Shown: one piece after another, positions 47,022 to 56,118 of the stretch
Numbering within the stretch: the stretch's first letter is position 1
Layout: the number at the start of each line of letters is the position of its first letter
Assembly: GCA_001319865.1 (NCBI GenBank)
Contig: BBSL01000254.1
Coordinates: 1 to 57,930, forward strand
Origin: Burkholderia sp. E7m39
Lineage (GTDB): Bacteria; Pseudomonadota; Gammaproteobacteria; Burkholderiales; Burkholderiaceae
DNA: 57,930 bases
Direction: 5' to 3'
The notes under the pieces: generated by a model
The model's input: only the letters and a program-made list of their open reading frames with translations
The model's database searches: none
Told to the model about the DNA's origin: nothing
Position numbers and translations under genes: made by a program

Positions 47022-47659
47022 GATTGGCTCCGTGAAGGCTTGGACCCTCGCTTCCACCACGGTTGCGACAATTGGTCGATGCGTTGCATGAGATCCTGCA
47101 GCAGTTGTTGTTGTCTGGCCTGCGCAGCTTGCACGGCGCTCAGGCTCGTTTTTGTGTCATGCAACACGGCAGCGAGCTTTTCGATGCTCTCCTGCTGCTG
47201 ACGGGCCGACGCGCGCATGGCATCGCTCAATGCAACAAAGGCTTCGTCTTGCCGCTGTGCGACGGCTGCCGTTTGCTCGCCCGATGCCAGCAGCTGCTTA
47301 TGTCCAAGCTGAAGTTCGGCCAGCAGACGCTGTTGCGCAACGGCGCTGCTGCCCAGCTTGTCGATGGACGTTTCGAACTGACCCACCTGCTTGCCGAGCA
47401 GCAGCACCGTGTTCGACATGCCGTTCAATGTCTCGCCATGCGCCGCGGCCTGTGTCTGCAAAGCGGTTGCGGTCGCCGCCAGCTGCGTGAGCGTCTTCGA
47501 CGGGGCAGCCAGCGCCGTGCGCGTGGCATCCGTCACGCTGTCCTGTATGTCCTCGCCTAACCGCGCCGCCCAGCTTGGCGCTTCCAATAGATGTGAACTG
47601 AGCTGATCGAGGACTTCACGAGTCGCCTCGTCAACGGTAATGCGCGTTGGGGTAATCAT
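47018..47659 (-). CDS. Coiled-coil accessory protein of the dynamin operon
   Basis: A 213-aa protein dominated by a long Gln/Ala-rich coiled coil (ATATALQTQAAAHGETLNGM through ARQQQLLQDLMQRIDQL) and ending in a basic tail (WWKRGSKPSRSQS). It sits between two dynamin genes and overlaps the downstream one by 4 nt. Tandem bacterial dynamins such as LeoABC have dedicated helical partners; a bridging or tethering role is plausible here by analogy only. Confidence 0.6.
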   Translation of the reverse strand: MITPTRITVDEATREVLDQLSSHLLEAPSWAARLGEDIQDSVTDATRTALAAPSKTLTQLAATATALQTQAAAHGETLNGMSNTVLLLGKQVGQFETSIDKLGSSAVAQQRLLAELQLGHKQLLASGEQTAAVAQRQDEAFVALSDAMRASARQQQESIEKLAAVLHDTKTSLSAVQAAQARQQQLLQDLMQRIDQLSQPWWKRGSKPSRSQS

Positions 47660-47683
47660 GTTGTGTATGTCTGTGAATCAAGA

Positions 47684-50161
47684 TCAGGATGCCAGCGCTC
47701 GCCACGACCGAACAACGGCGATTGCCTGTTTGCGGCTGCGTGCCGGCAGCAAATCCATGAGTTGTGTTTCGTCGGCGACGGTCTGCATGCGCATCGATGG
47801 GCCGAGCAGCCAGTTCGCCAGTGTTGAATAGAGCACCTGCTGATCGTTGACCAACGCTCCCGCGAACGTGAAGCCGAGCGACCCGGCGAGCCGCCCGAGT
47901 TCGAACAGCGCCTCGGCAATCGAATTCGACTGTTCGAGTTCCTTGACCGACTGCACGACTGCAACGATGGGTATCTGCAGTTGGGCAAAGGGAATGTCGG
48001 TGCGTTGCAGCAGGCTGCCGCTCGCACCGATCTGCTGCGCGTCGATGACCAGAAACAGCACGCAGGGCTTCGATAGAAATGTGTTCACCGCTTTGAGCGT
48101 GGTGCTGCCTGCGCCGTTCAGCGACGCGACCGCGATCTGCCGGATATCCGGACGGTCCAGATCCAGCGGCGTGAAGCCTCGAAGTTTCCGGTCCTCGGCT
48201 TCCAGCATGTCGAACCAGAAGCGGTTGACGAACTCGCTCAGACTCGAATCGTCGAACCCCGCGATCAAAACGCGTCCGCAATCGGCATTGGCCGCTTGCG
48301 CCTGGTCGAACAGCACCTCGTCGCGTATTTCCAGAAACCGGCGCCGGGCAATCCTCGTCGCAAGCTGGGTCGCATACACTACCGCGGGCGACACCTCGAT
48401 TTCGTGCAGATGTTCGTCGATCGACGGCGCCTCGGCCGCAGGCGCAGGTGTTTCGTCCGGTTCGCGATACTCTCTGCGGCCGCGCAGCAGGCCCCGCAAT
48501 TCCTGAGCGATTTCGCCGCGGTGCGCAATGGCCGTGGTCGCCGACATCTTCTTGCGGACACCCTTTGCGTGGCTGTCGAGTTCTTCCTTCAGTTGCGCAC
48601 TGACGGTCTTGATACGATCGACCATGCTTCGAACGAACCGGTCGACGTACTTGACCTCGCGCGAGATGGCCGACTCGAGGTTCTTCTGAAACGCACCGAA
48701 GTTGGCGATCTCATCCCATGTTATGCGGCGCTCGTTATAGCCCCAGTCGGCGCCCACGATGCCGCCAAACCATCGTTTCGCCCGCCCGGAGAGTCCTGAT
48801 TGCTCATCCTTGACGGTCCGGCTTCGCTCGGTCGTTTCGAAGCTCAGATCGTTGGCCTGCCGCGAAAACTTGACGCTCAAATCGATGTCGTCCTGGCGCA
48901 GATTGAGAGATTCGCAATCGTCAGCGATCTGCTTGGCCAGCGCCTTGCTCAGCGCACTGAGTTGCGCTGGCGAACTCCGCAGCCATGTTTCGACGCGCGA
49001 TTTCAGGTCGTAGGCGCTGTCGATACTCGTCGCATTGAGCGTGGTGACTTCGGCGCTGAGCTGCTCCGCAGCTTGCGCAATCGACGCGCGGGCCGCTTCG
49101 AATTTCAGTTCGCTGCGGTGATAGCGCTCGTCGAACGTATGCGACAGCCTGACCAGGCTCGCAAGATTCGCTTTCTGCCGCTCGAGCACGGCAGACTGAT
49201 CGCCGGGCGCCAGTTCTTTGGTGATGAGATCGCGGGTCCACCGCGCCAGCTGTGCACGCCGTCCTTCGGCAACAACAGGCGCCAACCGGTCGAGCTGGTG
49301 TTTGATGTTGGCTACCAGCGCGGGCACACCCGAGCGCTTCAGTTGCCGCTTCAAGGCCCACACTGCGGAAACCTGGTTGATCTCGACCGACTCGATCCCC
49401 GACTTTTTCAGCACGTTCAGCAGGCGCTTGCGGTGCTCGTCGAGCACTTCGGTCTTCGACTTGAGCACTTCGCCGGCATGCCCGGTTTTCTCGACCACGC
49501 TGTCGATCATGTTCTGCACGACGATTACCGGCTTGTCGAGATCGCGCGCGAGGCCGACATACTCCGACATCTTTTCATCGGAGTTGGCCTTGCAGGTGGT
49601 GACGAACAACACCGCGTCCACCGTCGGCAGCAGCACTTCGAGCGTCAGTTTTTCGTGGTCGTCGTGACCGAACGCGTCGAGGCCCGGCGTATCGATCAGC
49701 ACCACGCCACGGCCGAGCCTGAAGTTCGGCGAACGCAGCCGGATTTCCTCGACACCTTCGCGGTTGCCAGGATTGGTTTCTTCGTCGGCGTACCGCTGCA
49801 GGCCGGCGGCGATCGCACTGCCGATCAGGGCTCTCGGCTTGCGCGCAGGGTCTTTGAAGTGCACGACGCACTGCAGCTTTTCACCCCATTCGCATACCAC
49901 CAGGCTGTTCGAGCTTGGCCGCACGGCTTTCGGCAGCAACTCGTCGCCGAGCAGCACATTGACCAACGTCGATTTGCCGGAGCTGGTCACGCCGATCAGG
50001 CCGATACGGAAGGCATCGCTTTGCCAGAGCCTCTTGCGCCGCTCGAGCCAGTCGAGTTCCGTGCGAAAGTAGGCCGCCAGGTGTCTATCCCGCGACAGGG
50101 TCTCCTCGATCTGCTCGATAAGGCCGGCGAGTTCCGCTTGCTGCTCTTGCGCTCTTTGCAT
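47684..50161 (-). CDS. Large dynamin-like GTPase (825 aa)
   Basis: The first gene of the dynamin operon. G1 GVTSSGKSTLVNVL (57-70), switch I VRPSSNSLVV, G3 DTPGLDAFG (157-165) and G4 NMID (217-220, fitting NKxD). The middle is a helical stalk with coiled-coil heptads. The C-terminal about 210 residues have a second P-loop-ATPase-like pattern (CGRVLIAGFDDSSLSEFVNR and IAVASLNGAGSTTLKAVN, then LFLVIDAQQIGAS), which looks like a degenerate second G domain. The stop is 24 nt before the 213-aa gene start. The ATG at 50161 lacks a strong nearby ribosome binding site. Confidence 0.82.
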   Translation of the reverse strand: MQRAQEQQAELAGLIEQIEETLSRDRHLAAYFRTELDWLERRKRLWQSDAFRIGLIGVTSSGKSTLVNVLLGDELLPKAVRPSSNSLVVCEWGEKLQCVVHFKDPARKPRALIGSAIAAGLQRYADEETNPGNREGVEEIRLRSPNFRLGRGVVLIDTPGLDAFGHDDHEKLTLEVLLPTVDAVLFVTTCKANSDEKMSEYVGLARDLDKPVIVVQNMIDSVVEKTGHAGEVLKSKTEVLDEHRKRLLNVLKKSGIESVEINQVSAVWALKRQLKRSGVPALVANIKHQLDRLAPVVAEGRRAQLARWTRDLITKELAPGDQSAVLERQKANLASLVRLSHTFDERYHRSELKFEAARASIAQAAEQLSAEVTTLNATSIDSAYDLKSRVETWLRSSPAQLSALSKALAKQIADDCESLNLRQDDIDLSVKFSRQANDLSFETTERSRTVKDEQSGLSGRAKRWFGGIVGADWGYNERRITWDEIANFGAFQKNLESAISREVKYVDRFVRSMVDRIKTVSAQLKEELDSHAKGVRKKMSATTAIAHRGEIAQELRGLLRGRREYREPDETPAPAAEAPSIDEHLHEIEVSPAVVYATQLATRIARRRFLEIRDEVLFDQAQAANADCGRVLIAGFDDSSLSEFVNRFWFDMLEAEDRKLRGFTPLDLDRPDIRQIAVASLNGAGSTTLKAVNTFLSKPCVLFLVIDAQQIGASGSLLQRTDIPFAQLQIPIVAVVQSVKELEQSNSIAEALFELGRLAGSLGFTFAGALVNDQQVLYSTLANWLLGPSMRMQTVADETQLMDLLPARSRKQAIAVVRSWRALAS

Positions 50162-50521
50162 GACGTTTTGAAATTGGATTAGAGCCTTCCGAATGCTTAT
50201 CGTCAGTATTCAGGAAATCTTTAATTTGATTCGGGGCAAGCCATGCTATGCGCTAGTCGGGACATTCCGTGTCGCGACGTCGCCTCGGCGTCAGCGATGC
50301 TGCTTTCGCAGCATGTCGCCGAGTCCCGTCGTCTCGTCTTTCGAATGGTGATGTCGTGGCGCTAAAGGTATGTGACCGATCATGTCCCTTAAAAACGGCA
50401 AGTGCCGGAAGCGGTTGATGAACGCGCGTCAGGACGGCAGTCCAATTGCAGACGCAGTTTGGTTGCCCTACAGGAGCGCTCTTCAGTTGCTCAAGCGCAA
50501 ATTAGACGTTCTCGGAAACAG
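50162..50521. promoter_or_regulatory. Intergenic region with long hairpin, upstream of the dynamin operon
   Basis: A 360-bp gap between the SNF2 helicase gene and the first dynamin gene. It contains a long two-part hairpin at 50284-50323 (CTCGGCG and ATGCTGC paired with GCAGCAT and CGCCGAG, TTTC loop) with no T-run. It could be an operator, a processing site or a terminator-like structure. The dynamin promoter is expected here but no clear boxes are visible. Confidence 0.45.
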
Positions 50522-53500
50522 TTACACGCTCAGTAATCTGGCCAGAATCGATCCGAACTCAACTGCTTGACTTTGCTCACTGAGCCGGAAGCAGCGCATG
50601 CGACCGCCATCGCCGTGAATTTTGCTCGGGCACAACACCGACAATTCCGGCGCCTTGTCGACGAGGTCGCTCATGACGACCACGTCCGGCTGCAGCTTCC
50701 CAACTAAAATGCGCACCAGACGGTCGCGTCCGCGAGTCATGCGTCGATCGTAAAATCCTACGCGCGTGTCTGGCCGTACTTCGCAGCGGAGGTGGGACGG
50801 AAACCTTTCTTCGTTTTCGAGCCCTGCTCTGATTGCAGAAAGAAGCGTGCGCTCAAGGTCACTCAAAATTGTTGACGTCACAATAAAAGTGTCGAGTTCA
50901 TTGGCGCTCGTCATCAGGACCACTGGAGCGCCGTCACGCGTCGCGGCAGACAGACTGGATATCTGACGAGTACCCTGAGTCACGTCGACGACATGAGTAT
51001 CGGCGACCATCTTCAACACCTCCTCCTGACTAACGTCATTCGTCCCTTCGGTCCATTGCGGCTCGAACGGCGAGTGCAAAGGATCGCGGAGCAGCGACGG
51101 AATGCGCGCGCTACTGGCCATCGTCTGGGCGAGACCGGCGTCACTCACGGCTTCCACTACCCCTACCTCGTGAATCGAGCGCAGGTAGTCGTTGATGCTG
51201 ATCGACAGATCGCGGATCTGATACCACTCAAGACTTTCTGATAGGTGTGGAAAGTGCACGCGAATGCCGGCCTCTTTCACCGTCTGGCCAGTCAGCAAAC
51301 GACGCTGCGCCCGAGATCCGATGCGATCCACCCGGCCATTCTTCTGCTCGATGCCAATAGGACTGCCGGAAATGCCGAAATGCGTCACCCGATCGCAGCA
51401 CACGTGAAGATCTTCGCCTTCCTGCAACACGCTCGTCGACACCAGGGCCATCGGATAGCCGGGCATCCGGAAGCGTCGGGCGATGGCGCTACGGCCGTCC
51501 GTATTGTGGCCGCTTGCCCATTCGACCGGTGCAAACGGCGTCAGCAGCTGCTGGATGCCTTGACGCCACTGCTTCCGATTCTTGCGGTCGACACCCTTCA
51601 GGAATTCGGCGAAGTTGGTCTTTGCGATCTGCTCCCAACCTTCGGCCAGGTTGCGCAGGATCGACGCGGTGCCGAACCGCGTGCCGTGCGGATCTCGATT
51701 GCACACGTCGATCATCCTGTCGACCAGGCTCTGAGCCGAAGCGTACGCGTCATCGCGATCCGCCTTCAGCCATCCGAGATACAGATCGATGAACGGATGA
51801 TCCAGGCGAAGCAGCGCGAACAGCACCTCGTGCTGCAAATCGAGAGCCTCCAGCCGGGTACGGCACGCCTCCTCCCGATCCGCACCACGCTCCCACGCGT
51901 TCGCGCCCTGCCAGACAGTTGCCAACTCCCGCCATGCCTCGCCCCATGCAGGCAGGAAGCCCTCGCCCAGCCCGTTTCGATAGAACGCAAGCGCCACAGT
52001 CGGAACGCCCAGCAACTTCTCGGCCGTCTGCGCGTCAATGTGATCGATCTCTGGCGTGCCGGAGTCGTACACCAACGTGATCAGGTGCTCGCGAAGCACG
52101 TGAAACGGCTGCGCACGATCGACCGGTAAGCGTTCCGCCTGCAATTGCGCCCACGCAGCCTGAAGTCGCCGATAGCGCATGAACGGCGTGCTGGCCCCTT
52201 TCAGTCGCGACGCCAGTGCAGCGATTTCCCATACCGGGATATCAGGCAAGCCGGGGCAACGGTCCGCCACGAACCGTCGCCAGTCAAGTTCGCCGATGAT
52301 GGATTCCACCCGTGTCCGCAGCCGGTCCCGCAACGCGCTTGGCATAGGCAGCGTCGGCTTCTGTCGCGCGATGAAGTCCTCTCCCGCGCCGTCGAGTTCG
52401 CCGCGGAAGAACCAGCTAAACAACGTATCGCCATGCGCGGGCAGTTCGTCCGATTTCTCCCGACCGCGTGTTGCTGCCGATGCACCACCCACTGGCGATG
52501 CCGCGCGCCCGGCTTTGGCAGCTATCCGACGCGCCGCCATTAGCTCATCCGGACATCCCGGCATGCCTTCGGCACGAAGGTATTCGCCCAGCCATTTGTC
52601 ATACGCCTCGTTCAACCGCAAATAGAGATCGTCGACACTCTTCAGGCGACGCACGAAGATCAGTTGCTTGAGTCCTTCGCCGAAAGCTTCGTTGCCCAGA
52701 CGCAACGTCTCTGCCTCGAGCTTCGGATGCGGAGGCTCCTCACCAAAGGCCTCTCGATACGAACCTACGATATCCTCCATCAGCGCACCATCGACGGCGC
52801 GGGCGTCGCGCGGCACCGCATCGTCCTTGCTGGTGTCCAGTGCATTGCTGTCGGCAGCAGGCTGCGTGTCGTCGCCGTTGTCGTCCCCATGTGACGCGAT
52901 GGGTTCCGCCTTGTTGCCTTTAGTCTTCCTGAGCGGCGAGTAGGCCTCCCACGACGAGAACATCGCCATGGGAAAGCGCCCTTCATTCGCACCGTCGAGA
53001 TGCTCGATCAGGCGCTTTTGCACGACGGCAGTAAAGATCCGCTGACGCAATGCACGTGCGCTCTTGTCGTCGGCGAGGCTGATGCCCGCCTCCGCGCGCA
53101 GCTCGATGCGATACTGGTTTCGGCTCAGTTGCGCGCCCCCGATCTGCAGCTTCTGGACGCGACGAATCATGTACGGTTTAAGGCCGGCCTGAAGTTCGCT
53201 CCATTTTTCGCCGCTGCGCTTGCGAGCCGCGAGGCTGGCGATCGCCCGATGCGGCGCGGGCCCCGCGTCGGGCTGCGCGACGAGTTCGAACTGCCGCGCG
53301 AGCTGCGACAGGTCGCGGTCGAACGGCGTTCCCGATAGCAGCAGCGCCGCGCCGAAACGGCGCGTCCCGCCATGACGGTTGGCTCCGAGCGCACGCGCAA
53401 GAAAGCGCGCGCGATCGGCCGCAGCCGTGCCCGTGCCTCCCTTGAGAAGGTGGGCTTCGTCTATCACGACCAGATCGTAGAAAGGAATCGCCTTGTTGAT

Positions 53501-54106
53501 GATCTCGGCCGCCCTGTCCTTGAAGGTCTTTTTCTCCGTTACGCCCTCGAGGTCCACCTGCACGCCGCCATGTTCGGCCAATGCCTTCACGCGCTTGCAC
53601 CAGTCGGAGCATTCTCCATATAGCTGAAAGCTCAACGCCGAAAGCGGCACGAAGACGTCGAGCGCATGCGGATCGGACACGGCACACTTCAGCCAGTCGT
53701 CGACCCGCATGCACGCCGCGCTGCGCGCTGGAGGCGTGCCGTCTGGCCTGCGCAGTCGCATGTCGGCATGACGCACATTGTTTCGGATGAAGGCGGGTAG
53801 CTCGCGGCCATGCCATTTGCTTAGGACGTTCTGCGACGGCGCCAGGTACAAGACGCGGAAACCCGGTTGCAGGTGCCGGAACAACGCGACGGTCGCCAGC
53901 GCGACGTACGTCTTGCCCATTCCGACTTCATCCCCGAGATAGGCGGACCCGTGAGTCAGCAACATCCGGTGCAGCGCCACGGCTGCATCGAGCTGCTTCG
54001 CGCCGACATCTTCGAAGCCCTTCAACTTGCCGGACATGTCGAGCAGTTCGGCAGCCGCCTGACGCGACCACGGCCGCTGCAGCGGAAAGAGAGTGGTCTC
54101 GTTCAT
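50522..54106 (-). CDS. SNF2-type helicase/translocase (1194 aa)
   Basis: Motif I is DEVGMGKTYVAL (59-70) and motif II is VVIDEAHLLKGG (213-224, DEAH), with an SF2 C-terminal core whose motif VI reads IEQKNGRVDRIGSRAQRR. This places it in the SNF2/RapA-like superfamily of DNA translocases. Between the lobes lies a long insertion, partly acidic (EPIASHGDDNGDDTQPAADS), unlike RapA. The ATG at 54106 overlaps the phospholipase-D gene stop (ATGA). Large SNF2-like helicases are core parts of several phage-defence systems such as DISARM and Dpd, but the other hallmark genes of those systems (DUF1998 protein, methyltransferase, DpdA) are not seen here. Confidence 0.85.
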   Translation of the reverse strand: MNETTLFPLQRPWSRQAAAELLDMSGKLKGFEDVGAKQLDAAVALHRMLLTHGSAYLGDEVGMGKTYVALATVALFRHLQPGFRVLYLAPSQNVLSKWHGRELPAFIRNNVRHADMRLRRPDGTPPARSAACMRVDDWLKCAVSDPHALDVFVPLSALSFQLYGECSDWCKRVKALAEHGGVQVDLEGVTEKKTFKDRAAEIINKAIPFYDLVVIDEAHLLKGGTGTAAADRARFLARALGANRHGGTRRFGAALLLSGTPFDRDLSQLARQFELVAQPDAGPAPHRAIASLAARKRSGEKWSELQAGLKPYMIRRVQKLQIGGAQLSRNQYRIELRAEAGISLADDKSARALRQRIFTAVVQKRLIEHLDGANEGRFPMAMFSSWEAYSPLRKTKGNKAEPIASHGDDNGDDTQPAADSNALDTSKDDAVPRDARAVDGALMEDIVGSYREAFGEEPPHPKLEAETLRLGNEAFGEGLKQLIFVRRLKSVDDLYLRLNEAYDKWLGEYLRAEGMPGCPDELMAARRIAAKAGRAASPVGGASAATRGREKSDELPAHGDTLFSWFFRGELDGAGEDFIARQKPTLPMPSALRDRLRTRVESIIGELDWRRFVADRCPGLPDIPVWEIAALASRLKGASTPFMRYRRLQAAWAQLQAERLPVDRAQPFHVLREHLITLVYDSGTPEIDHIDAQTAEKLLGVPTVALAFYRNGLGEGFLPAWGEAWRELATVWQGANAWERGADREEACRTRLEALDLQHEVLFALLRLDHPFIDLYLGWLKADRDDAYASAQSLVDRMIDVCNRDPHGTRFGTASILRNLAEGWEQIAKTNFAEFLKGVDRKNRKQWRQGIQQLLTPFAPVEWASGHNTDGRSAIARRFRMPGYPMALVSTSVLQEGEDLHVCCDRVTHFGISGSPIGIEQKNGRVDRIGSRAQRRLLTGQTVKEAGIRVHFPHLSESLEWYQIRDLSISINDYLRSIHEVGVVEAVSDAGLAQTMASSARIPSLLRDPLHSPFEPQWTEGTNDVSQEEVLKMVADTHVVDVTQGTRQISSLSAATRDGAPVVLMTSANELDTFIVTSTILSDLERTLLSAIRAGLENEERFPSHLRCEVRPDTRVGFYDRRMTRGRDRLVRILVGKLQPDVVVMSDLVDKAPELSVLCPSKIHGDGGRMRCFRLSEQSQAVEFGSILARLLSV

Positions 54107-56118
54107 TGGATCTCCACTTCTTTGATCTGGCATGTCACATCGCGTTCGCTGCCCGGTGCGCACAGGAACATGTCCTGCGCCCATTCGAGGAACTCCGGCT
54201 CGATGGTGTTCAGCGGCGCCGTGGCCAGCAACGTCCCGATATGTTTCCGGGCACGGCGGAGCAGCGTCCGTGCCGCCGGCAACGTTTCATGGTCGCGGCA
54301 AATCTGCGTGATCCATTGAAGGATCACCCACGCGGCGACCGCTTCGAGCGATTCCCCCTCTTTCGGCCGTTCGATCCGATCGACAAGGCTCGCCAGGGTG
54401 TCGGGCCGGGGCGCGGAGAAGTAATACTCGCTGCGCTGAACATTGCCGCGCTCCCTTTCCTCCTGCAGACGCCGGCGCAGCAGATAAAAGCTGCCGTGGG
54501 CGGTCGCCATCGCTTCGAACAGATCGCGCTCCGGCTCGCCTTCCGGCGCCGCTTCATGGTCCTTGAGGCGCTGCTTGAGGATGATTTCGAGGTGTTCGAA
54601 AGCATCGGGCTGGGACCCCGGCTTTCCGCCTGCCAGAGCACGCCACATCTCGAGGATGCGCCATACGTCGGGACGCAGATCGTCGTGCGGCGGCCGGTGT
54701 TCGAGCCTCGTCTGTTGCACCCAAACCAGCGCTTTGCGCCCATCGGGAAACAGCAGCCCGATCCATGGATTCGTTTGCAGATCGCGATAGAGCGGCTCGT
54801 CGGCCTTGATGAGGACCTCGGCGGGCAATCGCAAACCGTTTCGACGCTCACGTCCGTGCGCGTCGATGAGCCGGAAAGCACCGTTCCCGAAATCGGCACC
54901 GTCCTGCCGCTGCGCGAACTGCACGCTGAGTACGCCCGTCTTCCAGTCAAATCCGGCTCGCAGTTCGGGGAGCGTATCATCCACGCCTTCGTGGCGCGCC
55001 GGTTCGGAAGCCTTCAGGAAACGCACTGGCTCGACTGCCGTCGGCTGGAGCCAAGCCGCGCCTTGATCCGGAAACAGGAAGCCCGCTTCGAAGTTGGCGC
55101 GTACCGCGCGGTTGGTGAAATTGACGGAGCCCATGAAACAGAACGCTCCTGGCCGCCGGATGATTTTGGCGTGCAGGAAACGCGGCGTCTCATCTCGCTT
55201 ACGGCTGGCGGCCAGTTTCGCATCCTTCATCTCGCACCAGCGCAGGCTATCCAACGCTGTCAACTTGTCGTAGCTGTCTGGTTCGATCAGCGCGGCTGGG
55301 CCCCCGGCATGCCACGGGTCGACGGGCAGCCATAGGTCGATGCGACTACAGCCCGTCGCATCGAGCAATGCGTCGGTCAGTTGCGCATGACCCGATTCGG
55401 CGAAGTATGGGGAAATGACTTCGAGCGGCTCGTCGTCGCCTGTCTTTACTTGAGCCTTCAACCACTCGAGGAAGGTCGCCTTGGCGGGCAAAAAGACACC
55501 GAACACGGGTTCATCGGATCTCCCGCGAGCGGTGACCGCCTGGGCAAGGCTGCCGCGCAGCATGGTCGTCGCCTCGCCCGGTTGGCCGCTTTCAACGAGA
55601 AAGTCGAGCAGCGCCGTGAGCCCGGGCAGAATGCCCGCCGGTGGTCGGGACGGATCGAACGCCTTCGCGAAATGCCAGGCTTCGATGTTTTCCCACCAGC
55701 CGGCCTGCGTCAGATTGGCCGATCCCGATCCCAGAATGCATCGCACGCTGCCCGCTTCGTCCTCGAGGCGCAACAGGATGACTTTGCCGTGGAATTCGCC
55801 TTGAGGTCGCATTGCCTTCATTTCATACGGCAACAGCGGACAACCGGGCATCACGACGCGCGCGTCGAAATAGACGTCGATCGAAATGGGCGAAACGCGC
55901 AGGATGGATTCGAGCTGAAGCCGACGCACCATCGAGTGCAGCGACAGGTTTCGTTCTCCGGCCGGCAGCAGCTGCGGCAGGATCGACGTCTCGAAGAAAT
56001 CGGGCTCGAAAGCGTAAGTGGTGAATACGGCATGCGTGACGCGATAACCCGGCAACGCTTCGATCTCGCTGCGCAACGCGTCCTTGATCGCCGTCCATTG
56101 TGTCGCCGACTGACTCAT
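54103..56118 (-). CDS. Phospholipase-D-family nuclease-like protein (671 aa)
   Basis: Two HKD-type motifs: FHGKVILLRLED...GSGSANLT (His110, Lys112, Asn135) and FLHAKIIRRPG...GSVNFTNRA (His316, Lys318, Asn333). The Asp of the classical HxKx4D is not in place, as in many HKD-like nucleases. The N-terminal about 30-60 residues (HAVFTTYAFEPDFFETSILP) match the start of PLD proteins found next to helicases in defence loci. The C-terminal half (about 360-671) is unassigned. It is locked between the 420-aa gene and the helicase by ATGA overlaps at both ends (56115-56118 and 54103-54106). Likely role: DNA or RNA cleavage guided by the helicase. Confidence 0.82.
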   Translation of the reverse strand: MSQSATQWTAIKDALRSEIEALPGYRVTHAVFTTYAFEPDFFETSILPQLLPAGERNLSLHSMVRRLQLESILRVSPISIDVYFDARVVMPGCPLLPYEMKAMRPQGEFHGKVILLRLEDEAGSVRCILGSGSANLTQAGWWENIEAWHFAKAFDPSRPPAGILPGLTALLDFLVESGQPGEATTMLRGSLAQAVTARGRSDEPVFGVFLPAKATFLEWLKAQVKTGDDEPLEVISPYFAESGHAQLTDALLDATGCSRIDLWLPVDPWHAGGPAALIEPDSYDKLTALDSLRWCEMKDAKLAASRKRDETPRFLHAKIIRRPGAFCFMGSVNFTNRAVRANFEAGFLFPDQGAAWLQPTAVEPVRFLKASEPARHEGVDDTLPELRAGFDWKTGVLSVQFAQRQDGADFGNGAFRLIDAHGRERRNGLRLPAEVLIKADEPLYRDLQTNPWIGLLFPDGRKALVWVQQTRLEHRPPHDDLRPDVWRILEMWRALAGGKPGSQPDAFEHLEIILKQRLKDHEAAPEGEPERDLFEAMATAHGSFYLLRRRLQEERERGNVQRSEYYFSAPRPDTLASLVDRIERPKEGESLEAVAAWVILQWITQICRDHETLPAARTLLRRARKHIGTLLATAPLNTIEPEFLEWAQDMFLCAPGSERDVTCQIKEVEIQ

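Noticed and set aside
48800..50182. Plus-strand open frame of about 460 codons
   Set aside because: It is antisense to the 825-aa dynamin, which has intact G1, G3 and G4 motifs. No own domain or start signal.
54106..55335. Plus-strand frame of about 409 codons
   Set aside because: It is antisense to the PLD-family gene, whose two HKD-type motifs are intact. No evidence for a separate product.
50522..56118. Assignment of the helicase-PLD pair to DISARM
   Set aside because: DISARM requires DrmB (DUF1998) and a DNA methyltransferase beside the helicase and PLD protein, and none is visible. The name would overstate the evidence.
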